Shown: one piece after another, positions 12,974-14,781 of the stretch
Numbering within the stretch: position 1 is the stretch's first letter
Layout of the letters: every line of letters starts with the position of its first letter
Assembly (NCBI GenBank): GCA_944385595.1
Contig: CALWXY010000097.1
Span: forward strand, 1-14,781
Length of the DNA: 14,781 bases
Reading direction: 5' to 3'
Source: an uncultured Oscillospiraceae bacterium
GTDB taxonomy: Bacteria > Bacillota > Clostridia > Oscillospirales > Oscillospiraceae
Translations under genes and position numbers: made by a program
The notes under the pieces: generated by a model
Seen by the model: the letters and a program-made list of their open reading frames with translations, nothing else
The model's database searches: none
Told to the model about the DNA's origin: nothing

Positions 12974-14781
12974 ATGGTATTTTTTGATAGAATATTCAAC
13001 GGTTCAGACGAAATGTACGCCAAAGCCGAGCAGGAAGTCAACGCCGTCGTCGCCGAGCTTGGCCCCGACGCCGATATGAAGCTGCCCGACACGGCTTATT
13101 ACCTCGCATGCTGCTATTCCTTCCTCGGCAGGAAGATCACCACCCTGGGCGAGCTGCAGGCCGTCCTCCCCGAGATCAAGAGCAGACTCCTCCATGAGCA
13201 GAACACCGACTCCGTGTTCAGCAGCGGCATAGCCACCGCCATCGCCGCCGAGGTCATCGAGGCCTGCAAATACGCCAGAACTCCCACCCCCTACGAGGGC
13301 ACCCCGTACCACGGCCACTTCAGCGACGCTGAGGTCCGCGAGCTGGGCGTCCCCCTCGTCACCCGCGATATCCCCGGCTTCGTCGTCATGATCGGCCCCG
13401 CCCCCTCCGACGAGGAGGCCGTCGAGACCATCAAGGGCTACCAGAGCCGCGGTATCTTCGTCTTCCTGATCGGCGGCATAATCGAGCAGGCCCTGCGCAA
13501 GAACGTCAGCATGGGCTTCCCCGTGCGCGTCGTCCCCGTCGGCGAGGACATCTGGTCTGTCGGCCACGTCATCTCCCTCGTTGAGCGCGCCGCCTTCATC
13601 TTCGGCAACGTCCAGCCCGGCGATTACGACGGCTTCAACGAGTACAGCTTCAAGCGCATCTTCGCCTTCGTCAACGCCTACGCACCTGTCGACGATATCA
13701 CCGTCGCCTGCGGCGGCGGCGCCATCAAGATGGGCTTCCCCGTCATCACCAACGACTCCAAGGATATCCTCCCGATACCCAAGAGCCTCATCATCCAGCC
13801 CGACACCAAGGACTTCATCGAGACCTCTCTCGAGGCCCGCGATATCAAAATCAAGGTCACCAAGATCGATATCCCCGTGTCCTTCAGCTCCGCCTTCGAG
13901 GGCGAGATTATCCGCCGCGGCGATATGCAGATCGAGGTCGACGGCTCCCGTGTCGACTGCTTCGAGCTCGTCCAGACCAAGGAGGCACACGAGATTGAGG
14001 ATCACGCCATCATCCTCGACGGCCCCGACTTCGACGAGATCCCCGTGGGTTCCAAGATCAGCTTCACCATCATGGCGGAAGTGGCCGGCAAGGCCATGCA
14101 GCCCGACTTCGAGCCCGTCATGGAGCGTAAGATCCACAACTTCTTCAACTGCATCGAGGGCGTCATGCACACCGGTCAGCGCGACATGATCCGCATCCGT
14201 GTCAGCAAGGCCGCTTTCGAGGCCGGCTTCCGCGCCAAGCACCTGGGCGAAGTTCTGTACGCCAAGATCAAGTCCGAGTTTGACACCGTCGTCGACAAGT
14301 GCCAGGTCAAGATCTGCACCGTTGCCGAGACCAACAAGGACCTGCGCGCCATGGCCAACGAGGTGTTCGATGCCCGTGACGAGCGTCTGAAGTCCCTGAC
14401 CGACGAGAGCGTGGATGTGTTCTACACCTGCATCCTCTGCCAGGCCTTCTCCCCCACCCATGTGTGCATCGTTACCCCCGAGCGTCTGGGCCTCTGCGGC
14501 GCTGTTTCCTGGCTGGACGCCAAGGCTACCAATGAGCTCGATCCCACCGGCCCCTGCCAGATCGTCACCAAGACCCGTTGCATCGACGAGCGTGTGGGTC
14601 GTTATGAGGACGTCAACGAGGCTGTGCAGCAGTACTCTCACGGCGCTCTGGAGCAGGTTACCCTGTACTCCATCCTCGAGGATCCCATGACCTCCTGCGG
14701 CTGCTTCGAGTGTATCTGCGGCATCGAGCCCTTCTCCAACGGCGTGGTTATCACCAACCGTGAGCACGCTGGCATGACTCC
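12974..14781 (+). CDS. acsB: Acetyl-CoA synthase, CODH/ACS complex alpha subunit (3' end outside window)
   Basis: AcsB condenses CO, a methyl group from the corrinoid iron-sulfur protein and CoA into acetyl-CoA. The frame is open from ATG 12974 to the window end (602 residues; Moorella AcsB has 729). The A-cluster ligands are all present: Cys486, Cys489, Cys498 and Cys508 in the C-x2-C-x8-C-x9-C pattern (TCILCQAF to GLCGAVSW), then Cys575-Gly-Cys577 (SCGCFE). Numbering is offset by exactly 20 from Moorella C506-C597, so the N terminus is about 20 residues shorter. GAAAGGGAAG precedes the start. The bacterial N-terminal CODH-contact domain is present. Codon use shifts after about 14100 towards CGT and GTT. 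Confidence 0.96.
   Translation, partial: MVFFDRIFNGSDEMYAKAEQEVNAVVAELGPDADMKLPDTAYYLACCYSFLGRKITTLGELQAVLPEIKSRLLHEQNTDSVFSSGIATAIAAEVIEACKYARTPTPYEGTPYHGHFSDAEVRELGVPLVTRDIPGFVVMIGPAPSDEEAVETIKGYQSRGIFVFLIGGIIEQALRKNVSMGFPVRVVPVGEDIWSVGHVISLVERAAFIFGNVQPGDYDGFNEYSFKRIFAFVNAYAPVDDITVACGGGAIKMGFPVITNDSKDILPIPKSLIIQPDTKDFIETSLEARDIKIKVTKIDIPVSFSSAFEGEIIRRGDMQIEVDGSRVDCFELVQTKEAHEIEDHAIILDGPDFDEIPVGSKISFTIMAEVAGKAMQPDFEPVMERKIHNFFNCIEGVMHTGQRDMIRIRVSKAAFEAGFRAKHLGEVLYAKIKSEFDTVVDKCQVKICTVAETNKDLRAMANEVFDARDERLKSLTDESVDVFYTCILCQAFSPTHVCIVTPERLGLCGAVSWLDAKATNELDPTGPCQIVTKTRCIDERVGRYEDVNEAVQQYSHGALEQVTLYSILEDPMTSCGCFECICGIEPFSNGVVITNREHAGMT

Noticed and set aside
13004..14767. Minus-strand open frame of nearly 590 codons opposite acsB
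   Set aside because: The plus-strand frame carries all A-cluster cysteines of AcsB. The antisense frame is a low-complexity Gly/Asp/Leu/Val shadow.

Overview
The window comes from a GC-rich, spore-forming Clostridia-type Bacillota (Firmicutes) that carries the Wood-Ljungdahl pathway, probably an acetogen or CO-metabolising gut or anaerobic-sediment relative of the Oscillospirales/Christensenellales. This rests on a T-box-controlled valS, a complete spoIIAA-spoIIAB-sigF operon, a PcrA-type helicase and a CODH/acetyl-CoA synthase cluster. The lineage within Clostridia is inferred from gene content and GC-rich codon use with frequent ATA and AGA. It is not proven.

Layout. 1-243: valine T-box leader with its terminator. 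244-2865: valS. 2866-3145: valS terminator, then about 160 bp of four consecutive inverted repeats that look like a repeated intergenic element. 3146-4619: spoIIAA, spoIIAB and sigF, overlapping at ATGA junctions, then a terminator. 4683-7122: promoter and pcrA, with a terminator placed to serve both strands. 7170-8206 on the minus strand: a methyltransferase-type corrinoid protein followed by a CsoR/InrS-like metal sensor with a strongly His-rich N terminus. 8207-8488: divergent intergenic region with a strong extended -10 promoter and a possible operator. 8489-9156: three small genes (His-rich protein, CooT-like nickel protein, unknown 74-residue protein) and a terminator. 9279-14781: a consensus promoter driving cooC, CODH (acsA/cooS), a second cooC and acsB, which runs off the window.

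How it fits together. The right half is a nickel-enzyme locus. CODH reduces CO2 to CO at the Ni-Fe C-cluster, and AcsB joins CO, a methyl group and CoA at its Ni-containing A-cluster. Two CooC ATPases, a CooT-like protein and a His-rich protein are plausible nickel handling factors. The nearby His-rich CsoR-family regulator may sense nickel. The corrinoid protein could feed methyl groups into the pathway, but its methyltransferase is not in view.

The most striking observation is an in-frame TGA at codon 415 of the CODH gene. The reading frame continues intact past it to a normal C terminus that holds three C-cluster cysteines. TGA is the ordinary stop elsewhere in the window. The codon therefore marks a nonsense mutation, an assembly or sequencing error, or recoding. 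A stable hairpin can be drawn immediately after it, but it does not fit the usual bacterial SECIS geometry well.
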